A stretch of DNA of 9,067 bases from Flavobacterium sp. GTDB lineage: Bacteria > Bacteroidota > Bacteroidia > Flavobacteriales > Flavobacteriaceae. Under the pieces are notes generated by a model, which searched no databases, was not told the origin of the DNA, and saw nothing but the letters and a program-made list of their open reading frames with translations. The stretch lies in NCBI GenBank assembly GCA_023253295.1, contig JALRGZ010000244.1:1-9067 (forward strand). Direction: 5' to 3'. The first letter of the stretch is position 1. Each line of letters starts with the position of its first letter. Shown piece by piece: positions 1 to 5,459 of this stretch. Made by a program: the position numbers and the translations under genes.

Positions 1-35
1 AAATCAACCATCTTATTTAATTTTATAATTAGTAA

Positions 36-1676
36 CTATTCAAAAATCTCTTTTTTAATCAATTGTCTTTTGGCTACATCATAATAATGTTCAATTGAAA
101 CATGATTTGGAACTTCATCAGAATTTTGCAATTGATAAGCCTCTTTAAAGCCTTTCAGTTTCACTTTAATATTTTCATCTACAGCCCGAATATTTTTAAA
201 TTCTTTAATTAAATCTAAACTATCATGGGCAATATATACCGTATCATGTGCCGAAATAATTACTCTGGAATTTTCAGGGATTGCTTTCAATGTACTTTTT
301 ATAGCAGCTTTATTTAAAAATGAAACCTCTTGCGCCAAATCGATATGAATGATATCCCCATCCACATATTCTTCTTTTTTGAAAGTATAAGCTCTTTTTA
401 GATTTCCTTTTAAAACGAAAATAATACTGATAATAATTCCGAGTAACACTCCTTTTAACAAATCGGTTGCAACAACAGCTACCATTGTTGCGATAAATGG
501 AACAAACTGATACTTCCCTTTTTCCCAAAAATGCTTAATCGTAGATGGTTTCGCTAATTTATATCCAACTAATATCAGAATTGTAGCCAAAGTGGCCAAT
601 GGAATCTTATTCAATACTACCGGAATAATCAACACACTTAATAATAACATTATTCCATGAATAATAGTAGACATTTTAGACTTCGCTCCGGCATTACAGT
701 TTGCAGAAGAACGAACAACTACCGAAGTCATAGGTAGCCCACCAATCAATGCACTCACAATATTTCCAATTCCCTGAGCTTTCAACTCCACATTGGTATT
801 GGTATATCTTTTTTGCGGATCCAGACGATCAGAAGCTTCAATACATAACAAAGTCTCGATAGAAGCAACAATTGCAATCGTCATTCCTACTGTCCATACC
901 TTAGGATTTGTTAAACCTGAAAAATTGGGAGTCACAATAATGGATTTAAAGTCTTCAAAAGAAGTTGGAACCGGTAATGAAACCAAGTGAGTTTTGGCTA
1001 TCGCCAATGAACTTCCGCTACGTATAAATATTTCATTAATTACAACTCCAAAGATTACTGCAATCAAAGCGCCCGGGACTAATTTTATTTTTTTGAAAAA
1101 AGAAACTCTTTCCCATGAAATTAAAATTGCCAATGAAACCAATGTTACAATTATAGCCCCCAATTGAAAGTAATTCAATACTTTAAACAGTGCATAAAAA
1201 GTATTATCACCATCAACCTGAATAAATGCTTCATCACCTTCAAAATCGGCATCATAACCAAAGGCGTGAGGTAATTGTTTTAAAATGATGATAACACCAA
1301 TACCGGCAAGCATTCCCTCGATAACATTGGTCGGAAAATAATTGGAGATACTTCCCGCTTTGATAAAACCTAAAAGCAATTGAAAAATTCCGGCAAGCAA
1401 AACAGCTGATAAAAAAACATCAAAGGCTCCTAAGTCGGTTATAGCAGTTAAGACAATCGCTGTTAATCCAGCTGCAGGTCCTGTAACACTTATATGAGAC
1501 TGACTCAGATAACCCACTATGATTCCACCTACAATACCTGAAATAATACCTGAAAACAAGGGTGCACCTGAGGCCATTGCAATCCCTAAACATAATGGCA
1601 AAGCCACTAGGAAAACCACTAAACCGGATGCAAAATCAGATTTAAGGTTTGCAAAAAGATTAATTTTTTTTGTCAT
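36..1676 (-). CDS. SulP-family inorganic anion transporter with C-terminal STAS domain
   Basis: This is an inner-membrane transporter of the SulP (SLC26-like) family, whose members move sulfate, bicarbonate or other anions. The start is placed at the ATG at 1674-1676 (MTKKINLFANLKSDF, 546 residues). An upstream in-frame ATG at 1739 would add 21 Cys- and Trp-containing residues that do not look like a SulP N-terminus. The first third carries the family signatures ALPLCLGIAMASGAPLFSG and VTGPAAGLTAIV, and the middle has GGLPMTSVVVRSSANCNAGA, followed by hydrophobic helices to about residue 430. Residues about 435-515 form a cytoplasmic STAS-like domain. The gene lies 81 nt downstream of a small secretory or membrane-protein gene on the same strand with no visible terminator between, so co-transcription is likely. 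No exact TAnnTTTG element sits just upstream of the start. Family assignment is firm. The substrate is not visible; bicarbonate is suspected because related Bacteroidetes genes often neighbour carbonic anhydrase. Confidence 0.93.
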   Translation of the reverse strand: MTKKINLFANLKSDFASGLVVFLVALPLCLGIAMASGAPLFSGIISGIVGGIIVGYLSQSHISVTGPAAGLTAIVLTAITDLGAFDVFLSAVLLAGIFQLLLGFIKAGSISNYFPTNVIEGMLAGIGVIIILKQLPHAFGYDADFEGDEAFIQVDGDNTFYALFKVLNYFQLGAIIVTLVSLAILISWERVSFFKKIKLVPGALIAVIFGVVINEIFIRSGSSLAIAKTHLVSLPVPTSFEDFKSIIVTPNFSGLTNPKVWTVGMTIAIVASIETLLCIEASDRLDPQKRYTNTNVELKAQGIGNIVSALIGGLPMTSVVVRSSANCNAGAKSKMSTIIHGIMLLLSVLIIPVVLNKIPLATLATILILVGYKLAKPSTIKHFWEKGKYQFVPFIATMVAVVATDLLKGVLLGIIISIIFVLKGNLKRAYTFKKEEYVDGDIIHIDLAQEVSFLNKAAIKSTLKAIPENSRVIISAHDTVYIAHDSLDLIKEFKNIRAVDENIKVKLKGFKEAYQLQNSDEVPNHVSIEHYYDVAKRQLIKKEIFE

Positions 1677-1757
1677 AATACTACAATAAATTACAAATAA
1701 GCCCCAACAACACTCTACAAATGCTATTGAGAAATTCAAAAAAATAAACAGGTAGTA

Positions 1758-2042
1758 TTAAACTAAATCAGGTGGTGGAGAAAATATTTTTTTAGAAATC
1801 TTATCATGTTTAGATAGATTTTCAGAAAGAATCAGATTTCTTTTTATTGCTACTTTTAATTCAAATATAGCTGGAGTTGTTACAAAATAGACCAAACTTT
1901 TAACTTCTTTTTTAACTTGTTCTTCTTCAGATACGCTAAAAAATACAGACGTATGTGTAGACTTTTCTATCAACTTCACGAGTGTAGGAGTTGACAAAAA
2001 AAGAATAAAAACAATTAAAAAAAATCGTGCTGTTAACTTCAT
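1758..2042 (-). CDS. small secretory or membrane-anchored protein of unknown function
   Basis: This 94-residue protein matches no family whose function I know. Residues about 6-24 are hydrophobic (RFFLIVFILFLSTPTLVKL) and follow a positively charged start, so it is probably a signal peptide or an N-terminal membrane anchor. The rest is charged and Lys/Glu-rich, with no cysteine, and ends in a proline cluster (IFSPPPDLV). The ATG at 2040-2042 is the only plausible start. A TAnnTTTG element ends 5 nt before it, so the transcript may begin at or very near the start codon. It is the first gene of a probable two-gene minus-strand unit with the SulP transporter, which suggests, without proving, a role tied to that transporter. 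The coding call rests on the intact frame, the secretory-type N-terminus and the upstream promoter match. Confidence 0.72.
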   Translation of the reverse strand: MKLTARFFLIVFILFLSTPTLVKLIEKSTHTSVFFSVSEEEQVKKEVKSLVYFVTTPAIFELKVAIKRNLILSENLSKHDKISKKIFSPPPDLV

Positions 2043-2047
2043 ATTAC

Positions 2048-2080
2048 CAAAAGTAAACCTAAATAAAATACAAATTACAA
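2048..2080 (-). promoter_or_regulatory. Bacteroidetes-type promoter for the 94-residue protein and SulP
   Basis: On the minus strand TACTTTTG (2055-2048) matches the TAnnTTTG -7 consensus exactly. A TTG (2080-2078) lies 22 nt upstream, inside the 17-23 nt range known for flavobacterial -33/-7 promoters. The -7 box ends only 5 nt before the ATG, so transcription would start about at the start codon. Confidence 0.6.
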
Positions 2081-2114
2081 AAAACTATATTTTTTATGAA
2101 ATAAAACAGCAAAA

Positions 2115-2156
2115 ACAAAAAAGCAGCAAGAATACTTTCCCAATCTTACTGCTTTT
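2115..2156 (-). terminator. intrinsic terminator of dps
   Basis: Arms 2119-2126 (AAAAGCAG) and 2149-2156 (CTGCTTTT) pair perfectly. After one mismatch, AAGA (2128-2131) pairs with TCTT (2144-2147), leaving a 12-nt loop. Read on the minus strand, the stem runs into a T-rich tract. It lies 26 nt past the dps stop and before the next minus-strand promoter. Confidence 0.75.
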
Positions 2157-2182
2157 CAAATATATAATAAACAATTCCTTAA

Positions 2183-2653
2183 TTAATCTTCTAACCAGGC
2201 ACGCATCATCCAAATTGTTTTTTCTTGCTCTGAAATAAAATCACTCATCATGGAATTTGTTCCTTCATCACTGATTTCGCCAGCAAGATTCAAAATATTT
2301 CTTTCTAGAACCAACAACTTCGACAAAGAATCTACAATCAAATGTATTGCTTTTTCATCTAATGATATATTCTCCCCTACAGTTAATTGATTGTGCTTTA
2401 TATAATCGGAAAAAGTATGAAATGGAGTTCCTCCTAAAGTTAAAACACGTTCAGTAATCAAATCAATTTTAATTTGAGAATCATTATATAATTCTTCAAA
2501 TTTCACATGTAAATCAAAGAATCTTTTTCCTTTTATGTTCCAATGTATCCCTCTTAAATTTTGATAATACACCTGAAAATTAGACAATAAAACATTCAAT
2601 TCCTCTACAATTATCGCTGATTCTTTTACTGGTAATCCTAAAATATTTTTCAT
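2183..2653 (-). CDS. dps: Dps-family DNA starvation / ferritin-like protein
   Basis: Dps proteins form 12-subunit cages that oxidise Fe(II) with hydrogen peroxide and store the iron, protecting DNA from Fenton damage. The 156-residue length is normal. The shared-subunit ferroxidase ligands are visible with family spacing: H37 (in RGIHWNIKG), H49, E53 (where E. coli has Asp), D64 and E68 (in IDLITER). The start is the ATG at 2651-2653 (MKNILGLPVKES). A GTG at 2683 is in frame, but it overlaps the -7 promoter box and lies upstream of the expected transcription start, so it was rejected. There is no Lys-rich N-terminal tail from the chosen start, so direct DNA binding is uncertain. The gene is divergent from oxyR across a perfect inverted repeat, so peroxide-dependent control by OxyR is the likely regulation. 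A hairpin terminator follows. Confidence 0.95.
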   Translation of the reverse strand: MKNILGLPVKESAIIVEELNVLLSNFQVYYQNLRGIHWNIKGKRFFDLHVKFEELYNDSQIKIDLITERVLTLGGTPFHTFSDYIKHNQLTVGENISLDEKAIHLIVDSLSKLLVLERNILNLAGEISDEGTNSMMSDFISEQEKTIWMMRAWLED

Positions 2654-2682
2654 ACTGATTTTATTCTTATTTTTAATTTTCA

Positions 2683-2690
2683 CAAAGATA
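2683..2690 (-). promoter_or_regulatory. -7 element of the dps promoter
   Basis: TATCTTTG on the minus strand (2690-2683) is an exact TAnnTTTG match and equals the best-known flavobacterial -7 sequence. No TTG occurs 17-23 nt upstream. That stretch is filled by the inverted repeat at 2689-2716, as expected for a promoter relying on a bound activator. Predicted transcription start is near 2677, giving a leader of about 24 nt. Confidence 0.75.
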
Positions 2691-2716
2691 TCGTGAAAAA
2701 GATTTTTTTCACGATA
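2689..2716. promoter_or_regulatory. perfect inverted repeat between dps and oxyR, candidate OxyR operator
   Basis: Arms TATCGTGAAAAA (2689-2700) and TTTTTCACGATA (2705-2716) are perfectly complementary over 12 bp, with a 4-nt centre GATT. The repeat overlaps the outer two bases of the dps -7 box, fills the place of its -33 box, and ends 18 nt before the oxyR -7 box. One bound regulator could therefore act on both genes. LysR-type regulators commonly bind dyad sites in such divergent regions. That the binder is this OxyR is inferred from position. The site does not follow the enterobacterial ATAG-spaced OxyR consensus. Confidence 0.65.
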
Positions 2717-2734
2717 AGTTAAATTGATTGTTTT

Positions 2735-2742
2735 TATATTTG
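2735..2742 (+). promoter_or_regulatory. -7 element of the oxyR promoter
   Basis: TATATTTG is an exact TAnnTTTG match 18 nt before the ATG at 2761. No TTG is found at the usual upstream distance. An in-frame TTG at 2728 lies upstream of this box and so cannot be the translation start of a transcript made from it. Confidence 0.65.
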
Positions 2743-2760
2743 CATCATAATTCTCTATTT

Positions 2761-3702
2761 ATGACAATCACCCAACTCAAATATGTTTTAGCTGTAGCCG
2801 AGCATAAAAACTTCACATTAGCTGCCGAAAAATGTTTTGTAACTCAACCTACTTTGAGTATGCAAATCCAAAAAATTGAAGAAGAACTCAATATTCAAAT
2901 CTTTGACAGAACTAAAAAACCTATTCAATTAACTGATATAGGCCAAAAAATTGTTTCTCAAGCTAAAAACATTGTTAACGAAGCCGATAGAATTCAGGAT
3001 ATCGTTGAACAACAAAAAGGATACATTGGAGGAGAATTTAGACTAGGTATCATTCCTACTATCATGCCTACATTACTCCCAATGTTTTTAAATAATTTCA
3101 TTAAAAAACATCCTAAAGTAAAGCTTATTATCGAAGAGTTAAATACCGAAGAAATTATAACAAAACTCAACAATGGACATTTAGACGCCGCAATTGCCGC
3201 TACACCTTTACAGGAAGAAAAAATCAAAGAAATAGTATTGTATTTTGAACCTTTTGTGGCTTATATCCCTGAAAGTCACCATAACTTTCAAAAAAAGGAA
3301 ATTGAAATTACTGATTTGAATATCGATGAAATTTTACTTTTACAAGATGGTCATTGTTTTAGAGATGGTATTATTAATCTTTGTAAAAACAATTCCAGAA
3401 ATGAAGGTAATAATTTCCAAATAGAAAGCGGAAGTTTTGAAACCCTCATAAAACTAGCTGATGAAGGCTTAGGAACAACCCTACTCCCTTATTTACATAC
3501 TTTAGATTTAAAAGAATCCGACAAATTGAAACTTCGCCATTTTGTAGAACCAAAACCTGCCAGAGAAGTTAGTTTGATTTTTCCAAAAAGTGAATTAAAA
3601 ATACAAATCATCGAAGCTTTGAGAAGTACAATTGCGGGAGTTATAAAAGGAGCTATCGTTTTTCAAAATGTGCAAATTATAAGTCCATTGCAAAAAAAAT
3701 AG
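2761..3702 (+). CDS. oxyR: OxyR, LysR-family hydrogen peroxide-sensing transcriptional regulator
   Basis: OxyR senses hydrogen peroxide by forming a disulfide between two cysteines and then activates antioxidant genes. The 313-residue protein starts with the LysR winged helix-turn-helix (MTITQLKYVLAVAEHKNF, residues 1-18; TQPTLSMQIQKIEEEL at 28-43). A periplasmic-binding-like effector domain follows from about residue 90. The diagnostic feature is GHCFRDGIINLC: the peroxidatic cysteine is residue 199 and the resolving cysteine residue 208, the same numbers and spacing as in E. coli OxyR. This separates it from generic LysR proteins. The ATG at 2761 was chosen over an in-frame TTG at 2728, which lies upstream of the -7 element. 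It is divergent from dps, a classical OxyR target, across a shared inverted repeat. A stem-loop terminator begins at its stop codon. Confidence 0.96.
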   Translation: MTITQLKYVLAVAEHKNFTLAAEKCFVTQPTLSMQIQKIEEELNIQIFDRTKKPIQLTDIGQKIVSQAKNIVNEADRIQDIVEQQKGYIGGEFRLGIIPTIMPTLLPMFLNNFIKKHPKVKLIIEELNTEEIITKLNNGHLDAAIAATPLQEEKIKEIVLYFEPFVAYIPESHHNFQKKEIEITDLNIDEILLLQDGHCFRDGIINLCKNNSRNEGNNFQIESGSFETLIKLADEGLGTTLLPYLHTLDLKESDKLKLRHFVEPKPAREVSLIFPKSELKIQIIEALRSTIAGVIKGAIVFQNVQIISPLQKK

Positions 3703-3730
3703 AGTCAAGGAATTTTAACTCTTGACTCTA
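3700..3730. terminator. bidirectional terminator between oxyR and the convergent small gene
   Basis: TAGAGTCAAG (3700-3709) pairs perfectly with CTTGACTCTA (3721-3730), giving a 10-bp stem with an 11-nt loop. The left arm begins with the oxyR stop codon. On the plus strand an AT-rich, T-containing stretch follows. On the minus strand the stem runs directly into a run of eight T, so the hairpin probably serves the 65-residue gene at 3742-3939 at least as well as oxyR. Confidence 0.85.
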
Positions 3731-3741
3731 CTAAAATTTAT

Positions 3742-3939
3742 TTATTTTTCTACAACAACAAGACAATGCTTTAGTTCTGGCTTTTCCTTAGTATAGTGTA
3801 AAAGCCAGTTTCTAAGATGTTCCATCTCATGTGGCAGTAAATTTCTAACTGCTTTTTTTAATTCTTTTACAAATAAATCCGGAGCAAAGCTTACTCTTTC
3901 AAGTATGGACTTTGTATAATCATAAATCATTCTTGGCAT
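3742..3939 (-). CDS. conserved 65-residue protein of unknown function, paralogue A
   Basis: I do not recognise a function. The 65 residues begin MPRMIYDYTKSILERVSF and are rich in Leu, Lys and Glu. They suggest two or three short amphipathic helices (about 7-17, 21-33 and 36-49) followed by a beta-like tail (LVVV). There is no signal peptide or membrane segment. It aligns without gaps to the neighbouring gene at 4169-4366: 37 of 65 positions are identical, concentrated in DYTKSILERVSF, LLP.E, WL and EKPELK. Conservation at protein level with divergent flanks shows that both are real genes. It ends 11 nt from the bidirectional terminator at 3700-3730. No exact TAnnTTTG promoter was found upstream. 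The unique cysteine (residue 59, in LKHCLVVV) is absent from the paralogue. It is probably cytoplasmic. Its place after oxyR need not be functional, because the two genes are convergent. Confidence 0.82.
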   Translation of the reverse strand: MPRMIYDYTKSILERVSFAPDLFVKELKKAVRNLLPHEMEHLRNWLLHYTKEKPELKHCLVVVEK

Positions 3940-4138
3940 AACAATAGGACTATTAAAGTTGTTTAAATAAAGTAGTCTAATTTACAAAATTCTAACCATA
4001 TACTTTACAGTCAAAACAGTTAAAATACATATAAAATCGACAAAATACATATTTTTAAAACTATAAAATATTTAACTTACATAATAATTATCCAAGAATA
4101 AAATTAATATCAGAGTAAAACAGTTTGATAGCGGATAT
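3940..4138. other. AT-rich intergenic region upstream of paralogue A
   Basis: No coding frame of quality is seen. The region must hold the minus-strand promoter of the 65-residue gene, but only a degraded -7 (TACTTTAT) could be found. It contains two identical 11-nt direct repeats, AAAATACATAT, at 4022-4032 and 4042-4052. They are spaced 20 bp start to start, about two helical turns. Just beside them are imperfect repeats ACAGTCAAAA / ACAGTTAAAA (4007-4025). A regulatory use is possible but unproven. Confidence 0.4.
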
Positions 4139-4170
4139 AAAAAAAAGGAATCAAATGATTCCTTTTTTTT
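4139..4170 (-). terminator. terminator of paralogue B
   Basis: A near-perfect hairpin: 14-nt arms (4139-4152 and 4157-4170) with core GGAATC/GATTCC flanked by A/T runs and a 4-nt loop. It overlaps the last bases of the stop codon of the minus-strand gene at 4169-4366 and runs into a long T tract on that strand. By symmetry it could also work on the plus strand, but no plus-strand gene precedes it. Confidence 0.85.
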
Positions 4171-4366
4171 AAATATTTACTATCACTAATGATGGTTTTA
4201 ACTCTGGTTTCTCTATTATAAAAGATACTAACCACTCTTTTAACTGTTCTAACTCATACGGGAGAAGTGTTTTTATGGCTTTTTCTAATTCTTTGCTAAA
4301 AAGTACTAAATCAAAACTTACTCTTTCTAATATCGATTTTGTATAATCAAACATAACTTTTGACAT
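4169..4366 (-). CDS. conserved 65-residue protein of unknown function, paralogue B
   Basis: This is the second member of the tandem pair, the same length as paralogue A. It begins MSKVMFDYTKSILERVSF and ends KPSLVIVNI. Function is unknown to me. It has no signal peptide, membrane helix or cysteine. Leu/Glu/Lys-rich segments (LFSKELEKAIKTLLPYELEQ) suggest amphipathic helices, so a small helical binding or adaptor protein is a fair guess and no more. The unchanged segments shared with A are DYTKSILERVSF, LLP and EKPELK. The gene has its own terminator overlapping its stop, and a possible promoter at 4412-4444, so the two copies look like separately transcribed products of an old tandem duplication and not an operon. 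Confidence 0.83.
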   Translation of the reverse strand: MSKVMFDYTKSILERVSFDLVLFSKELEKAIKTLLPYELEQLKEWLVSFIIEKPELKPSLVIVNI

Positions 4367-4411
4367 AATAGATCAACAATTTTTAAGGTTAAACATTCAT
4401 TTAAGGCTATG

Positions 4412-4444
4412 TAAAAATAATAATTTTGAACACATCTTTCTCAA
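4412..4444 (-). promoter_or_regulatory. possible promoter of paralogue B
   Basis: On the minus strand TATTTTTA (4419-4412) differs from TAnnTTTG only at the last base. A TTG (4444-4442) lies 22 nt upstream. The predicted leader is about 40 nt. One mismatch in an AT-rich region makes this only suggestive. Confidence 0.35.
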
Positions 4445-4481
4445 TAATTAACGCTCTTTTACAATTATTATTGTTTTAAAT

Positions 4482-4498
4482 AAAAAAGCCTCTTTTTT
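4482..4498 (-). terminator. weak terminator candidate after mnmD
   Basis: On the minus strand AAAAAAG, a 3-nt loop AGG and CTTTTTT form a small hairpin ending in a T run, about 10 nt after the mnmD stop codon. Only one G-C pair is present, so its strength is doubtful. Confidence 0.35.
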
Positions 4499-4508
4499 TT
4501 GTAATATT

Positions 4509-5168
4509 TTATTTAAAAGCCCTAAACATTTCTCTTTTACCAGGTGGTCCTTCTAATTTTTCAACTTTAAAGCCTACTTCTATCATACTTCTTTTAACAA
4601 CTCCCCTTGCCGCATAAGTTACCAAGACTCCATCCGTTTTCAAAGCGTTATACATTTTTCGAAAAATTTCAGTACTCCATAATTCCGGTTGCACTCTATA
4701 ACCGAAAGCATCAAAATAAATCAAATCAAATTGAAAAACATCATCAATATCCTGAAAAAACTGCTGTCTTTTAGTTAACGAAAAAAACTCGTTTAAAGCA
4801 ACTTTATCATTCCAATTGGATTCGTGCATTTTTTTAAAAACTTCCAATTGATTTTGTGCTGCAAGTTCCTCTACATAATTCATAGACAAAATTTCTTCAG
4901 AAGCAACCGGATAAGCTTCTACCCCTACATAATCAATCTTTTGTTTTAATACTGGTGCTTCTAAAAAAGTTATAAAAGCATTCAAACCTGTACCAAATCC
5001 AATTTCCAAAATAGAAACAGTTTTCCCCTCAAACAATGACAATCCATTTTTAATAAATACATGTTTAGCTTCTTGTATTGCTCCATGTTTAGAATGATAA
5101 CTCTCATTCCATTCTTCCAAATGAATTGTGGTAGAACCATCTTTTGTTTGTATTACTTCTCTTTTCAA
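4509..5168 (-). CDS. mnmD: MnmD, tRNA (5-methylaminomethyl-2-thiouridine) methyltransferase
   Basis: This is an S-adenosylmethionine-dependent methyltransferase of the MnmC N-domain (DUF752) family. It makes the last methylation of the mnm5(s2)U modification at wobble position 34 of certain tRNAs. In the 219 residues are the family N-terminus (YHSKHGAIQEAKHVFI, 24-39), the SAM-binding motif LEIGFGTGLN (54-63), the acidic loop YFDAFGYRVQPELW (151-164) and the C-terminal TYAARGVVKRSM ... EGPPGKREM. The oxidoreductase domain fused to it in E. coli MnmC is absent, so it is the monofunctional form. The start must be the TTG at 5166-5168: the in-frame stop TAA lies only two codons upstream, and no ATG occurs until about residue 96, inside the catalytic domain. 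AAGGAAAA just before the TTG is an unusually SD-like sequence for this genome. It is divergent from ilvE with its own consensus promoter. Confidence 0.93.
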   Translation of the reverse strand: MKREVIQTKDGSTTIHLEEWNESYHSKHGAIQEAKHVFIKNGLSLFEGKTVSILEIGFGTGLNAFITFLEAPVLKQKIDYVGVEAYPVASEEILSMNYVEELAAQNQLEVFKKMHESNWNDKVALNEFFSLTKRQQFFQDIDDVFQFDLIYFDAFGYRVQPELWSTEIFRKMYNALKTDGVLVTYAARGVVKRSMIEVGFKVEKLEGPPGKREMFRAFK

Positions 5169-5198
5169 TTTTCCTTAAATTTCTAATAATTCAACAAC

Positions 5199-5226
5199 CA
5201 AAATTACTTAAAAAAAATGCATCCAA
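5199..5226 (-). promoter_or_regulatory. mnmD promoter
   Basis: On the minus strand TAATTTTG (5206-5199) matches TAnnTTTG exactly. A TTG (5226-5224, within TTTGG) is 17 nt upstream, so both parts of the flavobacterial consensus are present. Transcription would begin near 5193, leaving a leader of about 25 nt before the TTG start. Confidence 0.65.
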
Positions 5227-5363
5227 AGCTTCAAAAAAAATGAATTATTACATATTTCTTATAAATGTCTATGTTTTTTTTTATTTTATACGAAACGATA
5301 AGAAAAACAAATTTTATCGCAACAAATATTAAAGTTTTAGCAAGTATTTTGTCCTTTTTTATT

Positions 5364-5371
5364 TATTTTTG
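5364..5371 (+). promoter_or_regulatory. -7 element of the ilvE promoter
   Basis: TATTTTTG is an exact TAnnTTTG match. The nearest upstream TTG (5349-5351) is only 12 nt away, shorter than usual. Transcription from here would give a leader of roughly 80 nt before the ATG at 5460, long compared with the other genes in the window. It includes the 12-bp palindrome at 5401-5412. Confidence 0.5.
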
Positions 5372-5400
5372 CAGGAAACAAACTTTAATTTCATCATTAA

Positions 5401-5412
5401 GTGAAATTTCAC
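5401..5412. repeat. 12-bp perfect palindrome in the ilvE leader
   Basis: GTGAAATTTCAC is fully self-complementary and lies about 50 nt before the ilvE start and 29 nt past the -7 element. It could be a repressor site within the leader. Alternatively, AATTTCA (5387-5393) can pair with TGAAATT (5402-5408) as a small RNA hairpin. No regulator is identified. Confidence 0.4.
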
Positions 5413-5459
5413 ACCAAAGCTTATAATTATACATTCGAAAAAAAATAAAACACATTATT

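Noticed and set aside
310..528. 72-residue minus-strand open frame inside the SulP gene
   Set aside because: It lies wholly within the SulP coding region in another frame; Cys/Arg-rich composition and no family resemblance. It is a shadow.
793..990. 65-residue plus-strand open frame inside SulP
   Set aside because: Antisense to the conserved SulP core, with no start context or homology signal.
1677..1739. 21-residue N-terminal extension of SulP from the upstream ATG
   Set aside because: The extension is unlike SulP N-termini, and the ATG at 1676 begins the typical MTKKINLFANLKSDF sequence.
2728..2760. TTG-initiated 11-residue extension of OxyR
   Set aside because: The TTG lies upstream of the -7 element, and LysR proteins begin at or near the MTITQLKY motif.
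2994..3227. 77-residue minus-strand open frame inside oxyR
   Set aside because: Antisense shadow of the OxyR effector domain.
3700..4170. CRISPR-like or mobile-element interpretation of the repeats and hairpins around the 65-residue genes
   Set aside because: The hairpins are ordinary terminators, the repeats are few and short, and there are no target-site duplications, transposase or spacer pattern.
5144..5332. 62-residue plus-strand open frame between mnmD and ilvE
   Set aside because: It overlaps the mnmD start, reads as low-complexity Phe/Tyr/Lys/Asn from AT-rich DNA, and has no start context. The region is better explained by the two divergent promoters.
5401..5412. Possible second OxyR site, because GTGAAA...TTTCAC also occurs in the dps-oxyR dyad
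   Set aside because: The half-site spacing differs (0 nt here, 8 nt in the operator) and the flanking TATC/GATA bases are missing, so the same regulator is unlikely to bind both.
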